Of a stretch of 64,000 nucleotides of DNA, positions 44,603 through 57,740 are shown in pieces. Both the position numbers and the translations under genes were made by a program. Numbering within the stretch: position 1 is the stretch's first letter; every line of letters starts with the position of its first letter. The DNA is from Paracyclopina nana (lineage: Eukaryota > Arthropoda > Copepoda > Cyclopoida > Cyclopettidae). The stretch spans positions 6,448,001 to 6,512,000 of the forward strand of contig JAGUCH010000003.1 in assembly GCA_019096065.1 (NCBI GenBank). Reading direction: 5' to 3'. A model generated the notes under the pieces. The model was not told the DNA's origin, made no database searches, and was given only the letters and a program-made list of their open reading frames with translations.

Positions 44603-46038
44603 AGAAAACGAGCTTAGCTTCAACTTCTACATCAACTTTTCAGCTTCACAGACAAATCTCAAATCTCTAAAGCTGAATGTGATTTTTTTATCGTTGAGTT
44701 CCATCAAAACTTGGCTGAGTTAAAACAGAGCCATCTCATTGCATAAGAAAAGCTTATATATGTGACTGAGTCATATTAAGCATAAAATAATTAGAGCTCT
44801 AGATTTTGATGAGTAGATCGTTCTCAAAACTCAGTTCCAAAGCCTAAAGGTGGCCGGCCGGCCTACAGTAGCACGACATCTGCCCATTTTTGTTCCACTG
44901 TTTATTAAATTACGTTATGCTATTAATTTGGTATTTGACAATTGTACCAAGAAATCATGTTCCGGCCGGAGCTGTGGTTAGGGCTGTACCTTAGTAATAT
45001 TTTTCCAAAAAAAGGTCAGCTGTTGTTTAAAGCAAGATACTCTCATCAAAATTCAGTGCTCTAAAAATGATGCAACAAAGGGCTTCATTTTTGTAAAAGT
45101 CGAGGACAACCTAGCTTCTCAAGCTATTGGAGAATACTAAGGCAAACTTTGGTAAATCCTCTCGGAAAATAGAGAAAGCCGTGAAAAAAGAAACTGAATT
45201 AATAATGATGATGGTGAAGACGTTGTGGAAGAATAAAATTACTGCAAAATTATTAGAAGGCTTCTCAGGGAACACGACCAGTGTGCTAGGAGCAGCACTT
45301 TGTGCATTTTATGTGCTCTTTGTCCATTTTGGAGAGGAGGATGAGGAAGAAGAAGCAATTTAGATAAACTTTATGTCATTCTTAATGTCTGTCAAGCTTT
45401 TTTGTCTCTCTTTGTTTATTTCAGGTTTTACACAGACACATTTTATTATTGTATCACAGTTTTACATTCAACATTTAAGTTCATAATTAATGATAGCATG
45501 GGAGGGGGCGTGGGGGTGGTGGAGAAAAATAAGTTATTATTACTAGAAAAAACCCACATTTTCAGTGTCAGTGAGAAATAACATGGCGGGTCTTATGCAG
45601 TGACGTAGCCATGTTTATGTAGCAGATTTTTCACTGAGTCATTGCACATCACCCAATCTGTTCACAAAAGCCTCATGGAGGCATAGCTTTTCGTAATTGT
45701 AGAAGTAGTAGTATGTAGCAAAATGTTGTTGTCCTGGATGTAATTTTTCACATTATGTAGTAAAATTTTGCAAAAACTTGTTTTTATTGGGAGGGAAGGT
45801 ATAGTTTTTTTGACTGGTTTAACTTTTTCACAATGCCAAACAAAAAGAAAAAAGATCATTATCATCTATATAAACCCGTATACATGATCTTTTTTGTGTG
45901 TATGTGTGAGGGGAAAACAAAAAGTTGCTTCTTTTTTTTGCTCCACGAAAATAATAAAAATGCATGCAAAATTGCACAGCTTTTTTCAACTTTGCACCAC
46001 ACTGACTATAGATGCTGTAGTATACAAAAAAAACCACA
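44603..46038. other. no gene recognised
   Basis: AT-rich sequence right of the retrotransposon. An open frame of about 80 codons at 45127-45363 is Lys/Glu-rich, lacks an ATG start and resembles nothing. A G-rich run (GGGAGGGGGCGTGGGGGTGG) lies at 45500-45520. Confidence 0.4.
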
Positions 46039-46529
46039 TTACAGAGACCTCATGATCCCCAAGTTTTCCTTATTGACATTCACTGGACATTGGCCCTGAG
46101 CGCAGCTGATGCAGTAGCTTCCTGCCGCGCCGCCACCCATGGGAGTGGGAGGGAGGGCATAGCAGCAGGGAGGGAGGGAGGGGCGGCCGCCAACCAATGG
46201 TGGCGAGTAGTCCAAGTATGTGTTGGTGGTGCGAGTCTGAGGGCATGCAGGATTGGCTGTTGTTGTGTTGCAGCATGCTGACCTGCACATGGCCACAGCT
46301 GACGCCACTTGTTGCTGCTGCTGTTGCCAGAAAGCCAAAGATTCGGGAGGGGTGATTTGTTGGAAGCTCGATATCCTCAAGTCGGCAGGAGGGCCTTGCA
46401 GTTTGGTCTGAGGCCTGCTTACAGCCGCTGCTGAGTTGGCAGCAATGGCCGCCGCGTATTGGTGGTAATGCCTAAGTGCGGCTGCTGCTGCAGCTGCCTG
46501 CATTTGTTGCTGAGCTTGCTGGAACATTT

Positions 46530-46561
<32 letters not shown>

Positions 46562-48226
46562 TGCTGCTGTTGGCTGAACATCATGCGGGATCTTTTGGCA
46601 GACGCTGGCTCAAAACTTTGGTGATAGGCATGACCTGCAAAAAAGGAGAGGGGAAATTACACTTTTGATCATTCAGAGCTAGTTTCGAGTTCCTAATATC
46701 GGTTTGTAAGCTGAATACGCGGCCCCAATAATGATCATAATGAGAAGCAAAATTGGAATTTTTTTGCAGCAGCGAGGATAGTAGTACTTTCCCTGTAATG
46801 CTGGGGGGGATTATGGATTAGGGATTCTCATAAATGAAGGAAGTGTGTAAGAGCTTCTGGCACAACGATAATTTTCCTAATACCCTATTATGTTATCAGC
46901 CTGACATGACAGCGAAATGGCTCAAAAGTATAATGTTTTCCAGCTACTTATTTTCCCTGATGAAAGTTCGATCTGCTTCAGGCCACGGTGGACGGCTTCA
47001 CGTGGTTGCCATGTCGGGTGCGCCAATTAAAGCGAGGCGCTCCCACTGTGAGCTCAAAGCATTCGTCACAGAAGTTCTATAGAAATTCTTCCTTTATATA
47101 GTGAATAGCACATTCATGCCACATTCACACTTGGGCTTTTGAAAAAAATTTCCTTTTTGGCACAGTCATGCTGTTTAGGCTGGTGGGGCGTGTGCGTAGC
47201 CAGCCCACCAGAATTGGATAATAGGATTTTAATTACACTGAAAAAAATTTGATATTTTTGGGTGTTTCCTCTGCGTGCGTGTAAGAAATGCCACAACAGA
47301 AGCCAAGCTTGATCAGGGTGTTTCCCTTTCTAAAATTCTGAATGGAAAATTATTGACCGAAATTATGCCACAGGCGGGGAGCTTTGCCAGAGTTTTATGT
47401 CCAAAAAAAGATTGAAGTTCTCCTTAATATAATATCACACAGACTGATATGTTATTTGAAGAGAAAAATAATTTAAAAACAGTTCTTTGTTTTTGAAGCT
47501 TTCAGCTGTTGGTGCAATTGTTCTTTAAACCATTTTTCTTTTCGTTCAAAGTCCGACGAAAGTACAATTCTAGACTCTACGCAGTCCATTCATAGCATAA
47601 ACTCCCTATTTCAACTACATGTGAAAAGTGGACATACCTCCTGGCAGATTTTTCTGCACACTAGTTGGCATTTGCTGTTGCTGTCTTAAATGCTGTTGGT
47701 AGAAGTCACTGTTGTTGTTGTTACTCATGCTGTTGTAGCTTCTCTTGCTCCCAACCTTCAACTTGCACTGACAATTTGGAAGTGAGCAAGATCTCAGCAC
47801 TGACTGCTGTTGTTGCTGAGCAGCTTTCTTCTTGAGATATCCTGGATGAATCATTAGAATGGGCAAGCTATTCTTGGGAATTTTGGGCGCATTGGGCAGC
47901 TCATATTCAATGCTGCAGTCCACAAACAGTGGCTTGCTGAAATCCTTTTTCTGCTGCTGCTGCTGTTGTGGTTTTTCAGCAGAACTGCTGAGTTTGCCAC
48001 CAGCCTTTGCTGAGTAACTCCTTGAAAGACTTCTGTTGTTGTTATTGGTCACAGCACTTTGTTGTTGTTGCCAACTCCCCACCACATGGTGGGTGTATCC
48101 TCTTCTGTAGGAGATCATGGACTCCACCAAGGGGGCAGGGGGAGGGGGGTAAAAGGGACTCCCCTGAATTGAAGGGTGGTGTGCAAAAGTGTTGTTGGGC
48201 AGAACTGGGTGTATCACAGAAATCAT
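46039..48226 (-). CDS. poly-Gln/poly-Ala protein with a short conserved-looking core, unrecognised
   Basis: Two exons: 47638-48226 (start MISVIHPVLPNN, ATG 48226) and 46039-46634. They join in frame across a 1,003-bp intron (donor GTATGT, acceptor ttttttgcag), giving 394 aa. The frame is open to an ATG at 48463, but that part is GC-rich and contains two GCGCATGCGC motifs, so I take it as promoter/5' UTR. The protein has an N-terminal Pro/Tyr part, Asn and Gln runs, then a non-repetitive block FVDCSIEYELPNAPKIPKNS followed by LPILMIHPGY, a Cys-rich LRSCSLPNCQCKLKVG, then SFEPASAKRSRMM, Gln and Ala runs and a Cys-rich end CISCAQGQCPVNVN. This composition suits a nuclear co-regulator. I cannot name the family. 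Confidence 0.75.
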
Positions 48227-48337
48227 GTTGATTTTTTTTGTAGAAGAACCAAAAATTATTTTGGATCCTCCTGGCTCTTGCCAAGTTCCCAACTTACTAA
48301 ACTCTATCAGAGGCGGCGCGCAGCAGTGCTCAGTTGG

Positions 48338-48347
48338 GCGCATGCGC
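48338..48347. promoter_or_regulatory. NRF1/EWG-type palindrome 1
   Basis: GCGCATGCGC in a GC-rich patch 112 bp upstream of the likely start codon of the poly-Gln gene. Matches the core of the NRF1 (insect EWG) consensus YGCGCAYGCGCR. Confidence 0.5.
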
Positions 48348-48419
48348 GCGCGTTGCTGAGCGCCGCAACAGCACTGGTAGGTCAGCTGACGAGCCGTGCC
48401 ATCAAAGCTGAGAATCATC

Positions 48420-48429
48420 GCGCATGCGC
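48420..48429. promoter_or_regulatory. NRF1/EWG-type palindrome 2
   Basis: GCGCATGCGC flanked as CGCGCATGCGCAG, 82 bp from the first copy, again upstream of the poly-Gln gene. Two such sites are typical of CpG-type housekeeping promoters without a TATA box. Confidence 0.55.
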
Positions 48430-48463
48430 AGGGCTTCTCGCGCCAACCTTGCAACTCCACCAT

Positions 48464-51400
48464 GCGCGACTTTCCTTTAAGTTTCCCAATCCGCTGGAAC
48501 CTCTAAATGGTCGTATTTTTAGATTATCTGGATATGTAGCTGATAACCCACTTCTAAAAAGTCTTTAATGATTTCATGGAATATAACTATATGCATGTTG
48601 TCCTGATGATGAGAGGTTTGTTTACTTTTGCATGAGTTTTTACACATTATCATGCTGACAATCTTGATGCATCATAGATAGTCAGCTTCATATTTCACGT
48701 CCTCGATTTGCAGGCAGAAAAAAGAGAGGAATCTTTTGAAAGTTCAAAGCCAGAATAGTTGTTGTATATCCCAGCAAAAATCAAGCCATTCAAGGTTTCC
48801 TTCCATCAAAGGAAGCAACACACAAAAGAAGAGCCAAGATTACATTTCAATTCAAGTGGATTTTCAGACCTTGCCACCTTTTTTGACTTGCTATTCTCCT
48901 CCTACTTCTGAAGAATTTTTTTCTCAGACCTCTGATTTATTTTTCAAATGGGCTTGGTTCACTGCTTTAAATTGGAACCTGAATCCTTTTTTTTTCAAGT
49001 GGTATTTAATTCAGTATAAATGATGGACCCCATGTGGAGGCTTGCCAACAATCAAAAAATACAATCTCATGATTGCGTATCATTAAAAGAGGTCAGAAAT
49101 GTAATTGCTGAGCTGAAATGGAGACTTGTCACGTGACCACCGTTAATCAAAAAACCCTGCGGAACCTCAAGGCATATCGGCTGAATGCCAATACTCATTC
49201 CAATAATCGTCGAGATTGGGCGTTTGGAATTGCAATTTATTAGGCTCATATCGTATAGGATTAGCATCATAAAAGCATGTATCACTTGAATGCGAGCGTT
49301 ATTTCAGAAATAGCCAAAAGTGGTTTATCATCGTGTTGCATGATGGGAAATGGAGGATCGATTGTAATGGTTCTTTTTTTGAATTGCCAAAGCAGGTGAT
49401 ATAAGAGAACCATGATTAGATTTCAGCTGGCATTTAAAATATCGACGACGACGATCTTGAATACATTTGATAGCAACGCGCATTTTAAAGCCTTATCAAA
49501 AATCCTCTTTGAAGAAAGATAATCTCGACATCTTTTGGAATGATTCCAACTTCTAATTGAAAAGGATTACTTTCAGAATTATTCCCCATTCAGCTGTCAA
49601 AACTTTTTTTTAAACCTGGGATTATAAAATCAGGTTCCTGATATCAAGTTGCCCGTATATACGAATTGTGTGACCCTACCTAGGAATGTAAAGATTTGCA
49701 CCAGTTTTCCATCTAGTCGGATTTCAATGAAGCACTAGCTTCCAGGCTTTTTGAGTACAGCCTGAAAATAAGTTTCCACCGAATTTCTGCGTAAATTCAA
49801 AATTATCTTTTTCTCTTTGAGAGTTTACTGGAATCAAATCGAATAAGGTAAACGCCCTCTTGATGGAAAAGAATTAAGCAGGACTTGTTGCCAATTCGAC
49901 ATAGATGATTGAAGTTCTATTCGAACCTCCTAAGGCATTTTCATATTATGCTGCAGTCATGCACCATTATTATTAGTATAAGCTGGGATTTTAATGGTAC
50001 ATTTGACAGCTGATGCCCATGCGGTATAAATTAGCGTTAGTTACATACCTTTTTAACAATAACCTCTGGCTCTATTGAATCGAGGATACAGGAGTGGTGT
50101 GTCAGCCTATGGTATGAATGCTAATCATATTTAAGTGTGTAGGAGCGAATGTAAGAGCTGCATAGACCAGCCTAAACTTCGTGCTAAGCAAAATCCTTAT
50201 TAGTTATTTTTTAAGTCAGTCGGAAAGCGCAGGGTTTTTTAGCATGGTGTATGCATATTTTTTTGCTGCCTTTTATGAATCATCCAAGAGGGATACAGCT
50301 TTCTTTATGAATCAGAAATGGCCAACAACAGATGTATGTAATGGCAAAAAAAAAAGACTTTATCCATCTGAAGTAGTACAGTAAAAAGAAGCTATCAAGA
50401 ACGCGACATGTAAAGCAATAAAAAAGCCAGCAAGAGGTTATATGCTGTGCAGTAAACTTCTTTTGAGATTGGAAATGCATCGTAGCTTTAAATGTCAGTA
50501 GGAAAAAGACTGTATTTTTTCCCATATCTCGATGTAGTATGCGGAGCAGAAGAATTCCAAGATTATGCTGGCGCCCTTTTGGATCACACATAGATCTCTC
50601 ATAGCGATTATTTATATTGGAAATTGCACCTAGCTGAGTTAGAACACATCAATCTTCCTTTATCACATGACCACAGAGGGTACGTACGTAGTAACAGCAG
50701 TGCAGTGGTAGGAGAAGTTGCTACAGCCTCTGAATGATGCAACCCAAAATTATTTTTTGGCTGCTACATTGCATGTCTAGCAGCGAAAAAAGTTTACAAA
50801 ATCCCAGATCCTCTCTTGAGAAGCAGCAGAGCTAGGACTTAAAATTCCATTTGTGAATGTTATTCTTGCATGAGTAGCATCTATTCACGTCGTTTTATCC
50901 TCAGCTCTCAGACTTTATGTTCGGACATACATACGTCGTTTTGGAACACACACACATGGTCTGAGGCGCTAAGAAACAGAGCATTGCCCAGTGTGCTGCG
51001 CACAACAGAGGGCAATTCTATCGGGGCGAAACGTCAAAGCCACTATCTTTTCTCCATCTCCATTGTTGGATCCGTCTGATCCAATATGGCATTCAATATT
51101 GTATATAGCCGAGGTGGTGGTACATTCGTGGTATATAGTAGGCAATCAAGGCACATTCATGCGGGAATGCGGGTATTATTATAGAACACCAGCTTACTTG
51201 CCTCAAGAGGATTGATGTTATCACATCATTATTCCGCTATGCAGCTATGCAACAATCCCTTTTCCACTGTACGTTCCTATACGTACATGGACAATATAGC
51301 TATGATGTAGATTGCAGCATTTGGAAATGCTAGAATTTTGTACTCTGACACTTTGCTTGCCGTCACGTTTTACCTTTAAGAAAATATTAGTAGTCGACCA

Positions 51401-52796
51401 CAAGTGTTGTTCTAAAAGTTCAGCTTACTTCTGCTTGGACATAGTGGTGTTGCATTTCAACAAAACATCGTATTCTCTTTCGTCATCCTGGCTCTTAGAA
51501 TTGCTGCCAGGATCCAGTAAAAAGTGAGAGTTGAGTTGTCAGCCTGACCTTATCTGCTAATTCGCGCATTTACGATCTGCAAAACCCGAGGGGGACATTT
51601 TCCATTAGGCCAACAGAGAGGAAAAGCAATCAAAATGCTTGATCCTTTAGAGATTACGCTCTGCTGCTTTTATTCAAGAGCCATGCGTAGACCACTTAGC
51701 TGTGTGGAAATACTCTGTTTTTAAATCGAAATTGCCGGGCTTGTTTCATCGCAAATATTTGGTGAAATTGTCCATAGTTCACAGAATCAAATAATGATGT
51801 CATCAAAAATGCAAATATTTTCTGCCAAATCGCACCAGACCTTTTTACTGCTACGTAGTATTTGCATGCCAGTAGCATAACCTAGTTATACTGAATGACA
51901 ATTGCCAATTTTGCATGAAAAATGCATGAATATGGGAATGGCAAGGCAGTGGTTGTCTACCACAATTGCAACTGATAGATTACCACAATTTGCGTTAATA
52001 CTAGCCAGTGTATGTACCAAAATAACTCTGAATTTAGTAATTGGGGCTGGATGTTTTACAGCTGCACTAAAAAGTTTTTGCAAGATTGAGTGCAGTTTGA
52101 GTCATAAAACGAGGGGCAGCTCGTTTGGAATTGCAAGGGAAAAGTTTGCTTTACAAATTCAAGAAGGGTGAATGGAGTTGCCCTTACGTAACAAGAAATT
52201 CACCCTTATTTGCATTAGTTGCTAGTATGTACTCTTCTTACATAACAATTAGAACGATTTTGCCACCGTTCAGTTGTGGAAAAATATAATTCCAATTTTC
52301 TCTGATGGTCACAAAACGATCGTGCTATTTCATTGAAAAATAGGCTTTCCTGTATTGGCCTTGGTGCATATATGCACCCGACAAATTGAAATACTGTCGT
52401 TTATTCTTGACGCACGTGCTCAGAAAAAAACCATTTCATATAGTTGGTAAAATACTATGATATTGAAAAACATTTGTATTCTAGAAAAGTACTCATTTCA
52501 AATGAAATATACCGTATTGGCTTAATCTAGAAATAAATGTAATCCTAGGAGCAGCAAAGATTGTTTGGCTCTTATTTCACTTGAAGATAATCTAGGCTTG
52601 AGTGTGTAAATGTCACAAAGGCCATCGTAAAGTTGACTCTGTGTGTGTCCATCACATTTTTTTCTTACCATACACTCAAGATTTACATCTGTACTTGACT
52701 TTTGTAAAAATTCAAAGCCCCCTCCTTGAAATATTAAACTTGGCTGTTTACTTTTCAGACTCATGTAAAATAAAGCTCACAATGGCCAAAGATTAA
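48464..52796. other. no gene recognised
   Basis: 4.3 kb of AT-rich sequence. Short ORFs only, none with a family resemblance or matching splice partners. The left end is upstream of the poly-Gln gene, the right end downstream of the mucin gene; AATAAA for the mucin (minus strand) was not found close to its stop. Confidence 0.45.
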
Positions 52797-55700
52797 TTAT
52801 TTCCCAAAGAGTTGAGCTAGAAATCCATCAAGATCAGCACCGTTGCCATTTTCACTCGGTTTGGGCTAAACATACATAGAGATTGATTTTGCCATGCTTC
52901 ATTCGACATAAACTTACCACTCCTATTGACAAGCCATTATTTTTGTTACCATTCACTGTTGGAGCCACTCCTCCTAGGCTTCCTATTAGTTCATCAAGTG
53001 GATCATGTTGTAGTGCTTGAAGAACAGGCTCTTCAACAAAACTTATTAAAAGATCTTACCAGGTAAATTGACAAGCTTATCAATGGCCAAAGAACCAGCA
53101 GAAGAGGATGCTGAGGGAAGCGGAGGTTTGAAAGGAATGTTCAAAAATGGAAACAACCCAGACAGATTTGTGACTACCTTAGAAGGCTTTTGAGACGAAG
53201 AAATGGTCGTAGAAGTGGCCGTGGAAGAGGTTTTGGTAGGGATAGTTGAATTGGTAGCTGTTGTGGTAGAGGTAGTTGAAGTGGTAGTGAAAACAGTTGT
53301 GCTTTTGCGAGTGGTTTCAGAAGTTGTTGTTCTAGTACTTTTAGTTGAAGTTATGGAAGTAGTAGTTGTGATGGATGTGGCAGTTGAAGTTTTGGGAGAT
53401 GTCGTAGTGGTTGTGGATGCTAAAGTGGCGGTAGTTGCTGTGGTGGAGGTTGAAGTGGAGGAGGGAGCACCATTAGAAATGAAAGTGGTATCAGTATCCT
53501 CATATGGTAATATTTTTTGCCCAGTACTTTCATCACACAGAACTGGGGGTGAGAAAGAAGTAATTGAAGTGGTATGAGGCCACGCAACTACAGTGAAGGC
53601 TGAAGATGGTACAACTGAGGTGGTCATAAAATTTGAGATAGTGCCACTAGTTGTCTGTTTTAAGGTAGTTCCTAGGTGAGAAATGATGCCTTCAGTGGTT
53701 TTTTCTGGCATAGTTTGTTGTAAGGTAGTTCCAAATTCAGAAATGATGCCTCCAGAGGTTGTTCCTGGTGTGGTAGTCACAAAATTTGTTGGTGAGCCAC
53801 TCATTGTTCCAGTTACTTCAAATAACATGGCACAAGGAACTAATCTGGTGCTGCTTTTGGAGGCAGAAATTGTAACATCCATTGTAGTTGAAAGAGTACT
53901 TTGTTGGGACTGTTTGGAGGTGGGAGGTGGTTGCTTTTCAGAGATTGTTGATGCTAGATCTTGATTAGAAGTCATTGCTCCAATGGCTTCATTTGAAGAT
54001 GTGCTTGCTGAACTTAGTGATTGAGTCATCCATGTTATATCTGTTGTCCTCCCAGTCTTGGTAGTAGCTGTAGTTGAATCTACAGAAGCAAGCAGATCAT
54101 TCAACTAAAAGTTGATTTGTGCAACCATTAATTTGTACCTGATTCATCTGATTGAGGTAGGAGAGATGATTCCTTTGTTGTAGTACTTGATGGAGGCATC
54201 ATGGATGAAAAGAGGCCAGGTAATGAGGCTGTTGTTATGGTTGATTGGTGTGTATTGGAAACTGATGTTGGTGTGAGTAGTTCCTCTGAGCTTTCTTCTT
54301 CTGAATATGTTGTATCTCTTACAGATGATGTTAACAATGGCATTGATGAACTTAAATCACCTAAAGTAGTTGCTTTAGATGAGTCTGAAGAAGAAACAGT
54401 TGTTTTTGAGGCTGGCTGAGATGTTAACATTGGTGTGGAACTGCTTGACAAGGACTTTGTGGACAATTTTTGAGAGCTCTGGGAAACAGTACTTGTCATT
54501 TTCAATGATGGAGAGGTGTCTGGCTGACCAGATTGTGATGCTCTTACAGATGATGTTAACAATGACATTGAAGAACTTGAATGACCTAAACTAGTTCCTT
54601 CAGATGAGTCTGAAGAAGAAACAGTTGTTTTTGAGGCTGGCTGAGATGTTAACATTGGTGTGGAACTGCTTGACAGGGACTTTGTGGACAATTCTCGAGA
54701 ACTCTGGGAAACAGTACTTGTCATTTCTAATGATGGAGAGGTGTCTGGCTGACCAGATTGCGATGCAGAAGATGTTAGAGATTCACTTGTTGAAAATTCT
54801 GGCAGTTGTGATTTTTCTGTACTGGTAGAAGTTAAGTCCTCATTTGGATTAGATGTTGTCATCGATGATGGTGTGAAAGAGGTACTCATAGGCTCATCAG
54901 TTGAAAGCTCAGGGAGCTCAGAACTATCTTCTGAAGAAGTGATTGAAGTTGTTGATGGACTACTGTTGATAGATGACTTTGTACTAAATAATATTGGACT
55001 AGAAGGTAATAGGGAAGTGGAACCTATAGACTCTGATATTAAGACAGATGTTGAAGAGGTGGACTGAATTGTTGACATTTTGGAGACAGTTGAAGATTGT
55101 ACTGAAGCTGTTTCTAGTGAAACTGAAGTTGAAACTACTGCTGTTGTAATTTCAGGAATTGAGGAAGCTTTACTAGGATTATATGAAGTAGAAGGATCTG
55201 AAGTAGAAGAGGATCTTGGTGAAGACCAAATTGTTGCTTCATTGGTTTTAGGCTGAAAATTTATTCTATAAACATCACTGCTACATCCTTGTTTTAGATG
55301 TATTGCAAATCATACTTGTTGTGTTGAACCCACATTTTGGGCTGTGGGGGTTCCAGTAGTAGGGGGTGGAGAAGAGGGAGTTGTGGATTTTATCGGGATT
55401 GAAGCTGCTGATGAAATAGAGCTTGTTTGCAATGGTTGTGATGAAGAGCCTGCTAGAGTTGAAGCTTTAGTCGGTGTCTGAAATTAAAGAAATTAGTATC
55501 AACTCATGAGGTATGATAACTAGGGTACCATGGTTGACTCTGCTCCAGTAGAAGATGGTGCCATAGTTGGATTAGATGTTGGCCCTGTTGTGGGAGCTGA
55601 TGATTGGACTGAAGTTGGAGCAGTTGTCGAAGCTGAAGTATGCACACTTGCAGAAGCTGATGATTGTGCTGAAGAAGTTGGTGCACTTGTTGGAACCGAA

Positions 55701-57740
55701 GTCTGGGCAGATATTGGTACTGATGATTGCGCTGAAGTCTGGCCAGAAGTTTGTGCTGAAGTTTGAACAGTTTTTGCAGATGTTATTTGTGTAGATGATG
55801 GTGCCGAAGTTTGTGACGAGGTTAGCGCCGAGGTTTGTGCAGATGTTGGTGCTGAAGTTTGTGCAGAGGATGGCGCAGGTGTTGGTCCAGAAGAATGTGC
55901 AGATGTTGGTGCTGAAGTTTCTGCAGATGTTGGCACTGAAGTTGGTGCAGAGGATAGACTGGAGGTTTGTGCAGATGTTGGAACTGAAGTTTGTGCAGAA
56001 GATGGGGGAGGTGTAGGTGCAGAAGATTGTGCAGATGTTGGATTTGAAGTTTGCGCAGTTGTTGGGACTGAAGTTTGTACAGATGAAGGCACAGAGGTTT
56101 GTGCTGATGTCTGTGCAGAGGTTTGTCCGCTTGTTGATATTGAAGTTTGTGCAGATGTTGGCACGGACGTTTGTCCAGATGTTGGCTTTGATGTTGGTAC
56201 AGATGACTGCAAAGAAGTAGCTGAAGTAATAGGTAAGGATGATTGTACTGATGTAGGCACCGATGACGGTACAGAGGTGGGAACTTGTGTTGACGGAGGA
56301 GTTGAAGCAGTTGTTGGAATAGAAGAAGGGACTGACGTTTTTGCGGTTGTAGAAACTGGAGTAGGCGCTGATGTAGGAATAGAGGATGGCACTGAAGTTG
56401 TCTTAGGAGTTGGTACCGATGTCTGAGCAGAAATTGGTGCGGATGATGTAATTACAGAGCTTGATATAGATGAACTAGTTGGAGCTGAAGTTGACAAGGA
56501 AGTAGGTAAAGATGTTTGAGCTGAGGATAAGCTTGACGCAGATGCTGCCGATGAAGTTGGTTGTGAGCTTGCTGCTGATGCTGTAGTTCCTGTTGACAGC
56601 GTAGAGCCAGATACGGTCTAAAGAGTAATAGCTAGAAAATTATAAAACTCTTGAATATATCGTAGTTACTGATGTCGCAGATGTTTGCGTAACTGTTGAA
56701 GTTGCCTGAAATAAAATTAATTCTTGCTAAAAAGTGTTGCTTAGGTTTGACGATTTATTGATCTAGGTACCGTCGAAACCGATGAGAAAATTGTTGTAAC
56801 TCCATTAGTTGCAGTACCAGATATACCTATGGATTATTTGCAGTGTTTTCTTTAATTCGTTTAGCGAAATCAATCCCTACCCGTCGTCTGAGTGGTTGAT
56901 AGCAAAGGTGTTGATGTGAATGTGCTGGCCTAAAATTAGAGGTTTTTTAAGTTTGATATAGAACATCTCCAATTGTTTTTACTTGAGTGGAAGTAAGCAC
57001 TGGTGGTAGCTGATTCTGAACATCGACCACGGTACTCCTGAAGTTATCTACGCTTGCAACAAATGATTGGGCTGCGGCCACATCTTCAATTGTGATAATA
57101 GTCAAAAGCTGCAGCATGCTTTGCCCGATGGCTACGATCGTGTCCCTTATGTTTAAGACTGTGGCTAAATCTGGTACTCCAATTGAGCTCAGCAGGACAA
57201 TCTGTGCATCCATTTGATTTTTTAGAAAACCCAATTGCTGCTGCTCGGCTAGACCTCTGTTTTTGCCGAAAATGAATGAACTTATTTGATTGATTCCTGG
57301 ATTGGGTTTTGTCAATTCAGCAATCTTGTTCAAAGTTGCTGTTTTGACCTCATCCAAGGTAGCAGTGATTTCTTTCAATGTTTTGTCAACTGCGGCCACC
57401 GGATTAGTTGGGGGAGCTACTGACACCTTTGGAACAGGGATACAGAGCTTGCCATCACTCCTTGCTTTCTTGGCCAACTTTGGCTCGTTGCTCTTGCAAA
57501 CTTTGCAGCTCAGCCTGCAGTTGGTTTGGAAAAAAGTTGTACTGCATACTACCGAGCTTAGCTTGGAATTGCAGTTTATGTTGATGTCCTCACAAACTTG
57601 CTGCTGAGCTAGAAGATGGTCAGCCCTTACATTTTCTAAGCATCAATTTGTTAATCTTTTTTACCTGATGCGAAAAGATTGACATCATGGCAAAGATATG
57701 CAAATAGCAACGTAATTTGGTAGCCCTTGCACCTCCGCAT
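52797..57740 (-). CDS. secreted mucin-like protein with ShKT-type domain, 11 exons
   Basis: Exons: 57665-57740, 56983-57608, 56881-56929, 56771-56826, 56670-56705, 55529-56617, 55316-55477, 54139-55252, 53060-54079, 52918-53015 (or 53030), 52797-52865; about 1,464 aa. All junctions are GT-AG and in phase. Introns are 51-65 nt, except intron 9 (44 or 29 nt). Exon 1 encodes a signal peptide (ITLLFAYLCHDVNLFASA). Exon 2 starts with a six-Cys ShKT/SXC-type module (VCEDININC ... CSTTFF ... CRLSCKVCK), then about 170 residues of predicted helix (LNKIAEL, LLSSIGVPDLATVLNIRDTI). Exons 3-9 are Ser/Thr/Pro/Ala mucin repeats such as SAQTSVPTSAQTS and a 60-residue unit repeated in exon 8. The end is non-repetitive (LDGFLAQLFGK). 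Likely heavily O-glycosylated, extracellular (gut lining, cuticle or egg coat). Confidence 0.82.
54410..54780 (-). repeat. two near-identical units of about 225 bp in the mucin coding region
   Basis: The stretch from about 54375 to 54560 recurs at about 54600-54765 (for example GAAGAAACAGTTGTTTTTGA at 54388 and 54616). Spacing is 228 bp, a multiple of three, so the frame is kept. It encodes duplicated Ser/Thr-rich segments. Confidence 0.75.

Noticed and set aside
45127-45363. 79-codon Lys/Glu-rich open frame right of the retrotransposon
   Set aside because: No ATG start, low-complexity charged sequence, no promoter or partner exon.
53203-53577. Val/Glu-rich ORF on the plus strand across the mucin
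   Set aside because: Antisense shadow of Ser/Thr codon repeats; the minus strand has phase-matched exons. The same applies to plus-strand ORFs at 55.5-56.2 kb and 63.4-63.9 kb.
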